Assembly (NCBI GenBank): GCA_039197065.1 | Contig: JBCCUL010000011.1 | Coordinates: 124,001-188,000 of the forward strand | Direction of reading: 5' to 3' | Source of the DNA: JANQPX01 sp039197065 | GTDB lineage: Bacteria > Pseudomonadota > Alphaproteobacteria > Geminicoccales > Geminicoccaceae | DNA: 64,000 nt | Shown: positions 27,061-35,443 of the stretch, piece by piece | How the letters are laid out: each line of letters opens with the position of its first letter | Numbering within the stretch: position 1 is the first letter of the stretch | Translations under genes and position numbers: made by a program | Notes under the pieces: model-generated | Databases searched by the model: none | What the model was told of the DNA's origin: nothing | The model's input: only the letters and a program-made list of their open reading frames with translations

Positions 27061-27114
27061 CAGCCATCGCGGCTGGTATCCAGGCATGTCCCGGTTCCAC
27101 AAGTGCGAACCAGC
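27061..27114 (+). promoter_or_regulatory. Candidate structured leader upstream of cbiX with competing stems
   Basis: In the spacer between divergent cobD and cbiX, CAGCC 27061-27065 can pair with GGCTG 27071-27075. A second stem GCTGGT 27072-27077 with ACCAGC 27109-27114 would exclude the first, since they share 27072-27075. A third small hairpin, GGTTC 27093-27097 with GAACC 27107-27111, overlaps the right arm of the second. Such exclusive pairings resemble attenuator or riboswitch-type leaders. No cobalamin-riboswitch box is visible. The stems are short, so chance is quite possible. Confidence 0.3.
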
Positions 27115-27136
27115 TCGACTTTAGGGGTGTGAGGCG

Positions 27137-28123
27137 ATGGGTAAGCTCGGTGTAATGGTCTGCGGCCATGGGTCCAGGGATGTGGGTGCGGTCAGCGAGT
27201 TCAGTCAGTTGGTGGGCGATATCGCCAAGCGGTTGCCGCATCTGCCTGTCGAGAGCGGTTTTCTCGAGTTTGCTCATCCCGTGATCCGTGATGGTCTTGA
27301 TAGCCTTCGCAAACAGGGCGTCGATCGTATTCTTGCGGTCCCTGGGATGCTGTTTGCAGCCGGCCACGTCAAGAACGATGTGCCCTCGGTGCTGAACGAA
27401 TACGCCCATGAGCACGGCATCAAGGTCGAGTTTGGCCGGGATCTGGGCATCGATCCGAAGCTGTTGAAAGCGTCGAAGATGCGGATCGACGATGCGCTCA
27501 CAGCTGCTGGCGGTGATGTGCCGCTGGACCAGACCTTATTGGCGGTGATCGGTCGCGGCACGTCCGATCCCGACGCGAATGGCAATGTGTGCAAGCTGGC
27601 CCGCATGCTCTGGGAAGGCACCGGTGTCGGCTGGACGGAGGTCGGCTACAGCGGTGTCGCCCATCCGCGCGTTGACGAGGCGCTGGAGCGCGCGGTGAAG
27701 CTCGGTTTCAAGCGGATCGTCGTCTTTCCCTACTTCCTGTTCACCGGCATTCTGATCAGGCGCATTTATGATCAGACCGACGAGGTGGCGGCGCGCTATC
27801 CGGACGTCGAGTTCATCAAGGCCGGCTATCTCAACAACCAGTCCCTGGTGGTGGATGCCTTTATCGATCGGATCGAAGGCATCCAGAAAGACGACGTCAA
27901 CATGAACTGCCTGCTCTGTCGTTACCGCGAACAGATCATCGGCCATGAGGGTGCCGTCGGCGCGCCGCAGGAAGGCCATCATCACCATGTCGAGGGCATC
28001 GGCATCGATGGTCATCACCACCATCACCATGGGCATGGCCATCATCACGGTCACGGGCATCATCATCACGACAAGAAAGACGAAGAGGCCGAGCCTAATC
28101 CGTCGGCGACGGCGGCCGAATAG
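27137..28123 (+). CDS. cbiX: CbiX-type sirohydrochlorin cobaltochelatase with Cys and His-rich tail
   Basis: A 328-aa long-form CbiX with two chelatase repeats, inserting cobalt early into sirohydrochlorin without ATP. Metal and active-site histidines are in VCGHGSRD (H11) and AAGHVKND (H77), typical of the CbiX/CbiK/HemH fold. The C-terminal tail carries MNCLLCRYREQ (C258, C261), which in long CbiX proteins contributes to an Fe-S site, followed by a histidine-rich segment at residues 281-311 that probably binds cobalt or nickel. It starts a plus-strand operon with cobH, cobL, cobI, cbiG-cobJ and cobM; cobH begins 5 bp after its stop. Confidence 0.92.
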   Translation: MGKLGVMVCGHGSRDVGAVSEFSQLVGDIAKRLPHLPVESGFLEFAHPVIRDGLDSLRKQGVDRILAVPGMLFAAGHVKNDVPSVLNEYAHEHGIKVEFGRDLGIDPKLLKASKMRIDDALTAAGGDVPLDQTLLAVIGRGTSDPDANGNVCKLARMLWEGTGVGWTEVGYSGVAHPRVDEALERAVKLGFKRIVVFPYFLFTGILIRRIYDQTDEVAARYPDVEFIKAGYLNNQSLVVDAFIDRIEGIQKDDVNMNCLLCRYREQIIGHEGAVGAPQEGHHHHVEGIGIDGHHHHHHGHGHHHGHGHHHHDKKDEEAEPNPSATAAE

Positions 28124-28128
28124 CCGGC

Positions 28129-28800
28129 ATGGACAGGCCAGCTCTGTTGGCGCCGAGCTACCTGAAGGATCCGGACGCGATCTACCGCGCCTCCTTCGCC
28201 GCCATTCGCGATGCAGCGTCGATTGACGCCCTGCCAGCCGACGTTCAGCCCTTGGCGCTTCGGCTCATTCATACCTGCGGCATGCCGGACATTCTGGACG
28301 ACCTCACCCTCACTAAGGGGGCGGTCCAGGCCGGTCGGGACGCGATCGCCGCCGGCAAACCGATCCTGGTGGACGCCACGATGGTTGCCGCCGGCATCAC
28401 CAAGCGGTTTCTGCAGGCGAAAAACGAGATTATCTGCACGCTGAACGACGAGAGAACTAGGTCGCTCGCCGAAGCCATGCGAACGACAAGGTCTGCGGCC
28501 GCCGTCGATCTCTGGGAGCCGCATCTGAACGGCGCCGTGGTCGCGATCGGCAATGCGCCGACGGCCCTCTTTCGCCTGCTCGAACTCCTGGAAGCAGGCT
28601 CACCGCACCCAGCCCTCATCCTCGGCTTTCCGGTCGGTTTCGTCGGCGCCGCCGAGAGCAAGGAGGCGTTGATCGATCAAGCCGGCGACGTCCCCGTTGT
28701 CGCCCTTCGCGGCCGGCGCGGCGGCAGCGCCATGGCCTCAGCCGCCATCAACGCCCTCGCCCTCGCAGGCGACCGGGCTGAGATGGGAGTAACGGCATGA
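28129..28800 (+). CDS. cobH: Precorrin-8X methylmutase (CobH/CbiC)
   Basis: A 223-aa enzyme moving the C11 methyl to C12, turning precorrin-8X into hydrogenobyrinic acid (or the cobalt form into cobyrinate). The conserved sequence LRLIHTCGMPDILDDL holds the catalytic histidine, and ILVDATMVAAGITKR and GFPVGFVGAAESKEAL are diagnostic. Its stop overlaps the cobL start (ATGA), indicating coupled translation. It follows cbiX by 5 bp. Confidence 0.95.
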   Translation: MDRPALLAPSYLKDPDAIYRASFAAIRDAASIDALPADVQPLALRLIHTCGMPDILDDLTLTKGAVQAGRDAIAAGKPILVDATMVAAGITKRFLQAKNEIICTLNDERTRSLAEAMRTTRSAAAVDLWEPHLNGAVVAIGNAPTALFRLLELLEAGSPHPALILGFPVGFVGAAESKEALIDQAGDVPVVALRGRRGGSAMASAAINALALAGDRAEMGVTA

Positions 28801-30050
28801 GCCAAGATCCAGCCAACGAGGTGGCCGTGCCACCCGCAGTGGCCGCGCCGCCTTGGTTGGTGGTGGTGGGGATTGGCGATGATGGGCTTGCGTCGCTCGG
28901 CGCCAAGGCGCACGCCGTGATCGAGGCGAGTGACATCGTGATCGGCGGCGAACGGCATCTGGCGATGATCGAGGAGCACACTGGCGAGCGCCGGCCATGG
29001 CGGAAGCCGTTGGAGCGAAGCCTTGATGACATCGAGGGCATGCGCGGCCGAAAGGTCGTGGTGCTTGCCAGCGGCGATCCGCTTTGCCATGGCGTCGGGG
29101 CCATGCTGGCGCGACGTTTTCCGCTGGATGAGATGGAGATCATACCGGCGGCATCCGCCTTCAGCCTCGCCTGCGCCAGGCTCGGCTGGTCGCTGCAGGA
29201 TGTCCAGACATTGAGCCTGCATAATCGCCCGGTCAGCACGTTGCGCCGTTATCTCCAGCCGGGCGTTCGGCTGGTGGTGATCACCCGTGATGGGGAGACG
29301 CCCCATCTGGTAGCGAGCCTTCTGGTGGAGTCGGGGTTCGGTCCGAGCCGGATCCACGTTTTCGAGCATCTGGACGGCGAGAAGGAAAGGCGGATCGACG
29401 GCACGGCGACACATTGGATCGCCAAGGACATCGCAGCGCTCAACACGCTTGCGATCGTGTGTGTTCCTACTCCCTCGGCTCAGATCCTGACACAAACACC
29501 GGGCCTGCCGGACGATGCTTTCGCCAGCGACGGCATGCTCACCAAGCGCGAGATCAGGGCGATCACGCTCGCCCGGCTGATGCCGATCGACGGTCAATGT
29601 CTTTGGGACGTCGGCGCGGGCAGCGGCGCCATCGCCATCGAGTGGCTGCGGAGCCTGAGGCGGGGCCACGCGATCGCTATCGAGCGTGATGAGGCGCGCG
29701 CCCTTCGCGCCGCCGACAATGCCGAAGTTCTCGGCACGCCCGAGCTTCAGGTCGTCCAAGCCGAAGCGCCCGCCTGTTTCGAAGGCCTCGCAGATCCGGA
29801 CGCCATTTTCATCGGTGGCGGCATCACATCGCCCCAGATGCTTGCCAATGCCTGGGACCGCCTGCCCCGCCGGGGCCGGCTGGTGGCCAATGTCGTGACG
29901 CTCGACGGCGAGCGCAAGCTCTTGGAATGGCAGGCCGAACATGGGGGTGAACTCACCCGCCTCTCGGTCAGCCGTGCTGAGAAGGTTGGACCCTACCAGG
30001 GCTGGCGGCCCGCCATGCCCGTCACTCAATATGCAGGCGTGAAATCATGA
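28797..30050 (+). CDS. cobL: Precorrin-6Y C5,15-methyltransferase (CbiE-CbiT fusion)
   Basis: A 417-aa bifunctional enzyme that methylates C5 and C15 and decarboxylates the C12 acetate. The N-terminal half (about residues 15-215) is a tetrapyrrole methylase, starting with LVVVGIGDDGLASLGAKA and including VVVLASGDPLCHGVGAML. The C-terminal half is a CbiT-type Rossmann methyltransferase with LWDVGAGSGAIAIEWL. It overlaps cobH and cobI by ATGA at both ends. Confidence 0.95.
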   Translation: MSQDPANEVAVPPAVAAPPWLVVVGIGDDGLASLGAKAHAVIEASDIVIGGERHLAMIEEHTGERRPWRKPLERSLDDIEGMRGRKVVVLASGDPLCHGVGAMLARRFPLDEMEIIPAASAFSLACARLGWSLQDVQTLSLHNRPVSTLRRYLQPGVRLVVITRDGETPHLVASLLVESGFGPSRIHVFEHLDGEKERRIDGTATHWIAKDIAALNTLAIVCVPTPSAQILTQTPGLPDDAFASDGMLTKREIRAITLARLMPIDGQCLWDVGAGSGAIAIEWLRSLRRGHAIAIERDEARALRAADNAEVLGTPELQVVQAEAPACFEGLADPDAIFIGGGITSPQMLANAWDRLPRRGRLVANVVTLDGERKLLEWQAEHGGELTRLSVSRAEKVGPYQGWRPAMPVTQYAGVKS

Positions 30051-30745
30051 TCACAGGCCGTCTGATCGGCGTCGGAGTCGGTCCCGGAGATCCAGAACTG
30101 ATCACCGTGAAGGCGCTGAAGGCGATCCGCAACGCTCCGGTGGTTGCCTATATCTCTGCGAATGGCCGGCCGAGCATGGCCCGTCAGATCGCAGCCGAGC
30201 ATATCGGCCCATCGGCCAAAGAAATCAAAATCACCCTACCGATGCATCCCTCCCCGGAAATTGCGCAATCCGCCTATGACGAGGGCGCATCCCGGATCAG
30301 CGCCGAACTGGAGCATGGCAAGGATACGGCTGTACTATGCGAGGGGGACCCGCTTTTCTATGGCTCGTTCGGCCATATCCTTGGACGGCTTCACAGTCAG
30401 TATCCCATTGAGGTGGTGCCCGGCGTTTCTTCGGTCATGGCGGCTGCAGCGGCATCGGAACAACCGCTTGCGTTCGGCGCCGAGGGCTTTTCCGTCCTGC
30501 CGGCGACCATGTCTGACGAGAAACTGACGACGAGGCTCAAGACCATCGACGCTGCCGTGATTATCAAGCTGGGGCGGCATATCGAGAAGGTCAGGATGGT
30601 GCTCGAGGATCTCGGTCTCATCGATCGATCCATCTATGTCGAACGCGCGAGCGGCAGCGAGCAGAAGGTGGTGCCGCTCAAGGATCTCGATGGCGTCGAC
30701 ATTCCTTATTTCTCGCTGATCCTCGTGACGAGGCAGCGGCAATGA
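30047..30745 (+). CDS. cobI: Precorrin-2 C20-methyltransferase (CobI/CbiL)
   Basis: A 232-aa SAM-dependent tetrapyrrole methylase acting at C20 of precorrin-2 or cobalt-precorrin-2. It opens with LIGVGVGPGDPELITVKALKAI and has the family motifs VLCEGDPLFYGSFGHI and VVPGVSSVMAAAAAS. The sequence alone does not decide whether the substrate carries cobalt; the presence of CbiX upstream makes the cobalt form plausible. It overlaps both neighbours by ATGA. Confidence 0.94.
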   Translation: MITGRLIGVGVGPGDPELITVKALKAIRNAPVVAYISANGRPSMARQIAAEHIGPSAKEIKITLPMHPSPEIAQSAYDEGASRISAELEHGKDTAVLCEGDPLFYGSFGHILGRLHSQYPIEVVPGVSSVMAAAAASEQPLAFGAEGFSVLPATMSDEKLTTRLKTIDAAVIIKLGRHIEKVRMVLEDLGLIDRSIYVERASGSEQKVVPLKDLDGVDIPYFSLILVTRQRQ

Positions 30746-32616
30746 CATCCAGCCTCTTGGCTGAAACACCCGACGTGTTGGCAAAGCCCGCGATCATCGT
30801 GCTCGGACCAGGAGGCTTTGTAACCGCAAAGCGGCTGAAAGAGGCGCTCGGCGGCAAGATCCATGGCGCATCCGCCCGTCTCTCGATCACAGATCTGGAC
30901 AGCAGGTTCGACGATCTCAGAACGCATCTGCAGACACTCTACCTGGACAATCAGCCGCTCCTTGTGCTGGCCGCGGCCGCTATCCCGATCCGCCTGCTTG
31001 CGCCTGTTCTCAAGAATAAGAGAGACGAATCGCCGGTTCTGGCAATTGCAGAAGATGGCAGCGCCGTCGTGCCACTGCTTGGCGGTCACCGCGGCGCCAA
31101 CGATCTTGCGCGCCGCATCGGTGAGGTTCTGGAAACGAAACCAGCGATCACCACGGCAGGCGATCTTCGCCTGGGCTTAGCCCTCGATCAGCCGCCGGCC
31201 GGCTGGGCGATCAACGATGCCGAGATGGTAAAGCCGGTTGTGTCAGCGCTGCTCGCCGGCGAGCCGGTTTCCCTCATCAATGATCTCGGTGATGACCTCC
31301 GACAGGACGCGTGGCTGTCTAAGCTCTCGGGACTTTGCATCGCCGACAGCGCTCTCCGCATTCGGGTAACAGACCGGCATGCCGAAAGACGCGAGGATGA
31401 GCTCGTCTATCACCCCAAGACACTGGCGCTCGGTATGGGCTGCGAACGTGGCGCAGATCCGGAGGAACTCATCTCCCTGGTCGAGGGCACCCTCGCCGAA
31501 CATGGTCTGGCCAAAGCCTCGATAGCTGCTGTCTTCTCGATCGCCCTGAAAGCGGCGGAGCCAGCGATCCATGCGCTGGCCGATCATCTCGGCGTCAAAG
31601 CCCGTTTCTTTGATGCCGAGATGTTGGAACGACAGGCACCCAGGTTGGCCAATCCCTCGGACCTGGTCTTCAAAGAGACCGGTTGCCATGGCGTTGCCGA
31701 GGGGGCAGCTCTCGCCGCGGCGGGCGAGGACGGGACGCTGGTCATCGAAAAGACCAAATCGAAACGCGCCACGATGGCGATCGCACGTGCGCAGAGCATC
31801 CTCCATGCCGGTGCCATCGGCCGTCCTCAAGGGCATCTCGCCATCATTGGCATCGGACCGGGATCAGCTGCATGGCGGAGCCCGGAGGCTGACCAGCTGC
31901 TTTCGGCGTCCGACCATTGGATGGGCTATCAGGGTTATCTCGATCTCCTGCAAAAGGCCCCGCATGTCGAGCAGGAGGGCTTTGCACTCGGCGAGGAAGA
32001 GGTCCGGGCGAGAAAGGCCCTGGATCTTGCGGCAAATGGTGCACGCGTCGCGCTGATCAGCTCTGGCGATGCCGGCATCTACGCGATGGCATCCCTCGTC
32101 TACGAACTCTTGGATCGAAGCGACGATCCCGCCTGGCAACGTGTCGAGGTGGTGATGACACCGGGCATCTCGGCGCTTCAGGCGGCAGCGGCTCGAACCG
32201 GCGCGCCACTCGGTCATGACTTCTGCACGATCTCGCTTTCGGACCTTCTGACCCCCTGGGAGGTGATCGAGCAACGCCTAAGGGCTGCAGCCGACGGAGA
32301 TTTCGTCATCGCCCTCTACAACCCCGCATCCCTTCGTCGCCGCGAGGGACTCTTTCGCGCGATCAGTATTCTCGAGAGGGCGAGGCCGCCGTCGACCCCG
32401 GTGACTATTGCCAGAAACCTGGGCCGCGACGGCGAGACGGTCGATGTCGTCAAGCTTCAGGACTTCGATCAGGACCAAGTCGACATGATGAGCCTGGTCA
32501 TCATTGGCTCCAGCCGCACCCGGATGACGCCCCGCCTGCATGGCCAGCCGTTCGTCTACACGCCCCGTGGCTATCTCGACGCCGATGCCGTAAGCACAGA
32601 TCGGTGCTCCGCATGA
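30742..32616 (+). CDS. cobJ: CbiG-CobJ fusion: cobalt-precorrin-5A hydrolase / precorrin-3B C17-methyltransferase
   Basis: A 624-aa two-enzyme protein. Residues 1-350 are a full CbiG: an N-terminal part with LLVLAAAAIPIRLLAPVL, the middle PLLGGHRGANDLAR motif near 112, and the CobE-like C-terminal part LALGMGCERGADPEELISLV (from about 228). CbiG opens the ring A lactone made by CbiH in the cobalt-early pathway. Residues about 364-624 are the C17-methyltransferase and ring-contraction enzyme CobJ/CbiH, starting HLAIIGIGPGSAAWRSPEA, with ALISSGDAGIYAMA. The joined activities are consecutive or nearly so, which suggests channelling. It overlaps cobI and cobM by ATGA. Confidence 0.93.
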   Translation: MTSSLLAETPDVLAKPAIIVLGPGGFVTAKRLKEALGGKIHGASARLSITDLDSRFDDLRTHLQTLYLDNQPLLVLAAAAIPIRLLAPVLKNKRDESPVLAIAEDGSAVVPLLGGHRGANDLARRIGEVLETKPAITTAGDLRLGLALDQPPAGWAINDAEMVKPVVSALLAGEPVSLINDLGDDLRQDAWLSKLSGLCIADSALRIRVTDRHAERREDELVYHPKTLALGMGCERGADPEELISLVEGTLAEHGLAKASIAAVFSIALKAAEPAIHALADHLGVKARFFDAEMLERQAPRLANPSDLVFKETGCHGVAEGAALAAAGEDGTLVIEKTKSKRATMAIARAQSILHAGAIGRPQGHLAIIGIGPGSAAWRSPEADQLLSASDHWMGYQGYLDLLQKAPHVEQEGFALGEEEVRARKALDLAANGARVALISSGDAGIYAMASLVYELLDRSDDPAWQRVEVVMTPGISALQAAAARTGAPLGHDFCTISLSDLLTPWEVIEQRLRAAADGDFVIALYNPASLRRREGLFRAISILERARPPSTPVTIARNLGRDGETVDVVKLQDFDQDQVDMMSLVIIGSSRTRMTPRLHGQPFVYTPRGYLDADAVSTDRCSA

Positions 32617-33395
32617 CCGTTCATTTCATCGGCGCCGGGCCGGGTGCGCCCGATCTGATCACGGTTCGCGGCCTGCGGCTGATAAGAAGCTGCCCGGTCG
32701 TCCTTTACGCCGGGTCGCTGGTTCCGGAGGACGTGATCGCGGAAGCCGGATTGGACTCAGGCATGACCGCCTCGATCATCGATACGGCGCCGCTCGATCT
32801 GGACGAGATCATCGGGCTCATCGAACGCGCTCATGCCAAGGGCCACGATGTCGCTCGCGTGCATTCCGGCGATCCCTCGCTCTACGGCGCCGTCGCGGAA
32901 CAGATCCGCCGCCTGAAGTCGCTGGGCATTGACTATGACATCACCCCCGGCGTCCCGGCCTTCGCCGCCGCAGCCGCCGAGCTCGGTCAGGAGCTGACCC
33001 TGCCGGACGTCGCCCAATCGGTCATCCTGACACGAACCGCCGTGCGCGCCTCCTCCATGCCGGAGGGCGAAACCCTCGAAAACTTCGGCGCGACGGGCGC
33101 GACATTGGCGATCCATCTCTCGATCAACAATCTCGTGCCCGTAGTCCGCAGGCTCACCCCTTCCTATGGGCCGGATTGCCCCGTAGCCGTCGGTTACCGC
33201 CTCACCTGGCCCGACCAGGACATCGTCAAGGGCACGCTCGCCACGATCGTCGATCTGGTGAAGCCCAAGCGTTTCACCCGCACCGCGCTCATCCTCGTCG
33301 GGCCGGCGCTGGCCGGCGACGACTTCACCGATAGCCGCCTCTACGCCGCCGACCACCACCACGTCCTCAGACCTAAGCGTAAGCGTCCCGCTTAA
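32613..33395 (+). CDS. cobM: Precorrin-4 C11-methyltransferase (CobM/CbiF)
   Basis: A 260-aa tetrapyrrole methylase with the start VHFIGAGPGAPDLITVRGLRLI and the CobM hallmark VLYAGSLVPEDV; RVHSGDPSLYGAVAEQI and YDITPGVPAFAAAAAELGQELTLP follow. ATG 32613 overlaps the stop of the CbiG-CobJ gene (ATGA); a GTG three codons earlier is open but less likely. It is the last gene of the operon begun by cbiX, and its end overlaps the convergent cobK by 4 bp. Confidence 0.95.
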   Translation: MTVHFIGAGPGAPDLITVRGLRLIRSCPVVLYAGSLVPEDVIAEAGLDSGMTASIIDTAPLDLDEIIGLIERAHAKGHDVARVHSGDPSLYGAVAEQIRRLKSLGIDYDITPGVPAFAAAAAELGQELTLPDVAQSVILTRTAVRASSMPEGETLENFGATGATLAIHLSINNLVPVVRRLTPSYGPDCPVAVGYRLTWPDQDIVKGTLATIVDLVKPKRFTRTALILVGPALAGDDFTDSRLYAADHHHVLRPKRKRPA

Positions 33396-34132
33396 CCGGT
33401 GACATGACTTAGCCAGGTCAGGGCGGCGTCCGTGCGGTGGGCGATTGGGCCGGGCGGTGGCGGGGGGCATTGGATCATGACGACCGGAAGGGCGAGCTTG
33501 CGGGCGGCCGATATCTTCGCGTAGGTGGCGTCGCCGCCGCTTGCCTTGGTGACCAGCACGTCGATGCGATGCTCCTGCATCAGCCCCGCTTCTTCCTCCT
33601 CTTTGAAGGGTCCTCTGGCCGATAGATGAAACCGATCTCTTGGCAGTCGGTCGCCGATTGGTTCGATCGTTCGGATCAGGAACCAGAGGCCGTCGAGATC
33701 GGCGAAAGCCCCGAGATCCTTCTGGCCAGTTGTCAGAAAGATGCGGCTTCCCAAACCAGGCAAGAGCCTGGCCGCTTCGGCGGCATCGACCGCTTCGATC
33801 CAACGGTCGCCAGGTTGCTTTTTCCAGGGTGATCTGACCAGTCGAAGCCTTGGGACACCAGCTTGATCTGCCGCCAGAACCGCCTGGTTGTTCATCTGCG
33901 CGGCGAAGGGATGAGTGGCGTCGATGAGGGCGTCGATCGAATATTCCTTGAGATAAGAGACCAGGCCCTCCACCCCGCCGAAACCGCCGATCCGCATCTC
34001 ACCCGGAAGACGCTCCGGACTTCGGGTACGCCCGGCGAGCGAGGTGATCACCTCGAGATCGGAGCGATCTGAAAGCGCCTCAGCGAGCGCCGCAGCCTCT
34101 GCGGTGCCGCCGAGGATCAGGACGCGGTTCAC
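33392..34132 (-). CDS. cobK: Precorrin-6A reductase (CobK/CbiJ)
   Basis: A 246-aa NADPH-dependent reductase of precorrin-6A or cobalt-precorrin-6A. Typical features are the Rossmann start RVLILGGTAEAAALAEAL, ALIDATHPFAAQMNNQA, RIFLTTGQKDLGAFADL and the C-terminal VLVTKASGGDATYAKISAARKLALPVVMI. It lies 10 bp downstream of cbiD on the same strand, forming a two-gene minus-strand operon, and converges with cobM. Confidence 0.95.
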   Translation of the reverse strand: MNRVLILGGTAEAAALAEALSDRSDLEVITSLAGRTRSPERLPGEMRIGGFGGVEGLVSYLKEYSIDALIDATHPFAAQMNNQAVLAADQAGVPRLRLVRSPWKKQPGDRWIEAVDAAEAARLLPGLGSRIFLTTGQKDLGAFADLDGLWFLIRTIEPIGDRLPRDRFHLSARGPFKEEEEAGLMQEHRIDVLVTKASGGDATYAKISAARKLALPVVMIQCPPPPPGPIAHRTDAALTWLSHVTG

Positions 34133-34142
34133 GTCACCGCTG

Positions 34143-35363
34143 TCAGCGGTCCGACCGGGACGACCAGCCGTGGGATCGCCCGACGAGTTGGCCTGATCGA
34201 TCGAAGATCATCACCTCGATCTCGGCCTTGCCGTCGACCTGGTCGAGCACGAAGCTGCGAGCATTCTTGGCGACGTCATCGGCGAGCGGCAGGGATGCAG
34301 CGTTGGCCAGCTCCAAGGCTCGGCTCGCGATCCGGGCATTACGTATCTGATCGAGAAGCTCGCCGGACGCGCCCCGAATCGCAAGCAGATCGGCGAGCGC
34401 ATGGAGATCGACCTCGGACCGCTTGGAATGGAGGTTGAGATGGCCATCCGCCAGCTTGCTGATTTTGGCAAAGCCGCCGGCAATCGTGATGCGCGGAATG
34501 GGATGCTTGCGCAGATATTTCAGCATGCCGCCGGCGAAATCGCCCATCTCGATGAGCGCGTTGTTCGGCAGTTCGTAATGCGCCTTAACCGCCCGTTCGG
34601 ACGTCGAACCGGTGGCAGCGGCGACATGCTCGAAGCCAGCAGCGCGCGCGACGTCGATGCCGCGGTGGATCGAGGCGATCCAGGCTGAGCATGAATAGGG
34701 GATGACAACCCCTGTGGTCCCGAGAACCGACAGACCGCCGACGATGCCGAGCCTCTCGTTCGCGGTTCGCTTCGCCATCGCCTCGCCGCCAGGGATGGAA
34801 ATGGTAATCTCCAGATCGCCTCCATCGCCGTGGGCATGGGCGATCTCGGCGACCAACCCGCTGATCAGCTTCCTCGGGCCTGGATTGATCGCAGGCTCGC
34901 CGACGGCTACCGGCAGGCCGGGCATGGTGACGACGCCGACCCCCTCGCCAGCGATGAAAATCAGTCCGCTCCCCGGATCACCACGGCAGACATGCGCACT
35001 GATGATGGCGCCGTGGGTGACATCGGGATCGTCGCCCGCATCCTTCTCGATGGAAGCCCTCGCAGCCCGGTCGCACCGGCGACATTCGACGAGATCGAAG
35101 CTCGGGCGTTCCCCCTTCGGCAATGTGATCTGCACCGGATCGGGGAACCGTCCGGTCAACAGGCCGAGATAGGCCGCCTTGGTGGCAGCGGCCGCGCAGG
35201 CGCCGGTCGTCCAGCCGCGTCGGAGCTCCCGTGTCGGCGGTCCGTCCGACTTGGGCCGTTCGCCCTGCCCCTCCTGGAGATCATCTTTGGCATTGCGCGT
35301 CATGCCGATACCGCTAGTTTGGCCCTGCTTTGGCTGGACCGGTTTCAACGATCGCCCCGCCAT
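34143..35363 (-). CDS. cbiD: Cobalt-precorrin-5B C1-methyltransferase (CbiD)
   Basis: A SAM-dependent enzyme that methylates C1 in the cobalt-early pathway and replaces CobF. The family start LRRGWTTGACAAAATKAAY is followed by SFDLVECRRC (a shifted, cysteine-containing version of the usual segment), GAIISAHVCRGDPGSG, INPGPRKLI and VLGTTGVVIPYSCSAWI. I chose ATG 35363 (406 aa) since AAGGGG lies 8 nt upstream; ATG 35303 gives 386 aa, nearer to the common size. The frame is open still further upstream. It is divergent from cobB with an 80-bp gap. Confidence 0.92.
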   Translation of the reverse strand: MAGRSLKPVQPKQGQTSGIGMTRNAKDDLQEGQGERPKSDGPPTRELRRGWTTGACAAAATKAAYLGLLTGRFPDPVQITLPKGERPSFDLVECRRCDRAARASIEKDAGDDPDVTHGAIISAHVCRGDPGSGLIFIAGEGVGVVTMPGLPVAVGEPAINPGPRKLISGLVAEIAHAHGDGGDLEITISIPGGEAMAKRTANERLGIVGGLSVLGTTGVVIPYSCSAWIASIHRGIDVARAAGFEHVAAATGSTSERAVKAHYELPNNALIEMGDFAGGMLKYLRKHPIPRITIAGGFAKISKLADGHLNLHSKRSEVDLHALADLLAIRGASGELLDQIRNARIASRALELANAASLPLADDVAKNARSFVLDQVDGKAEIEVMIFDRSGQLVGRSHGWSSRSDR

Positions 35364-35443
35364 GCCGCAACCCCTTACACGAGAAGAAGTACGGCCATGG
35401 AAGGAGCGAGTTTTAGGCAAATCCGCGAATACGGCAAGGCCCG

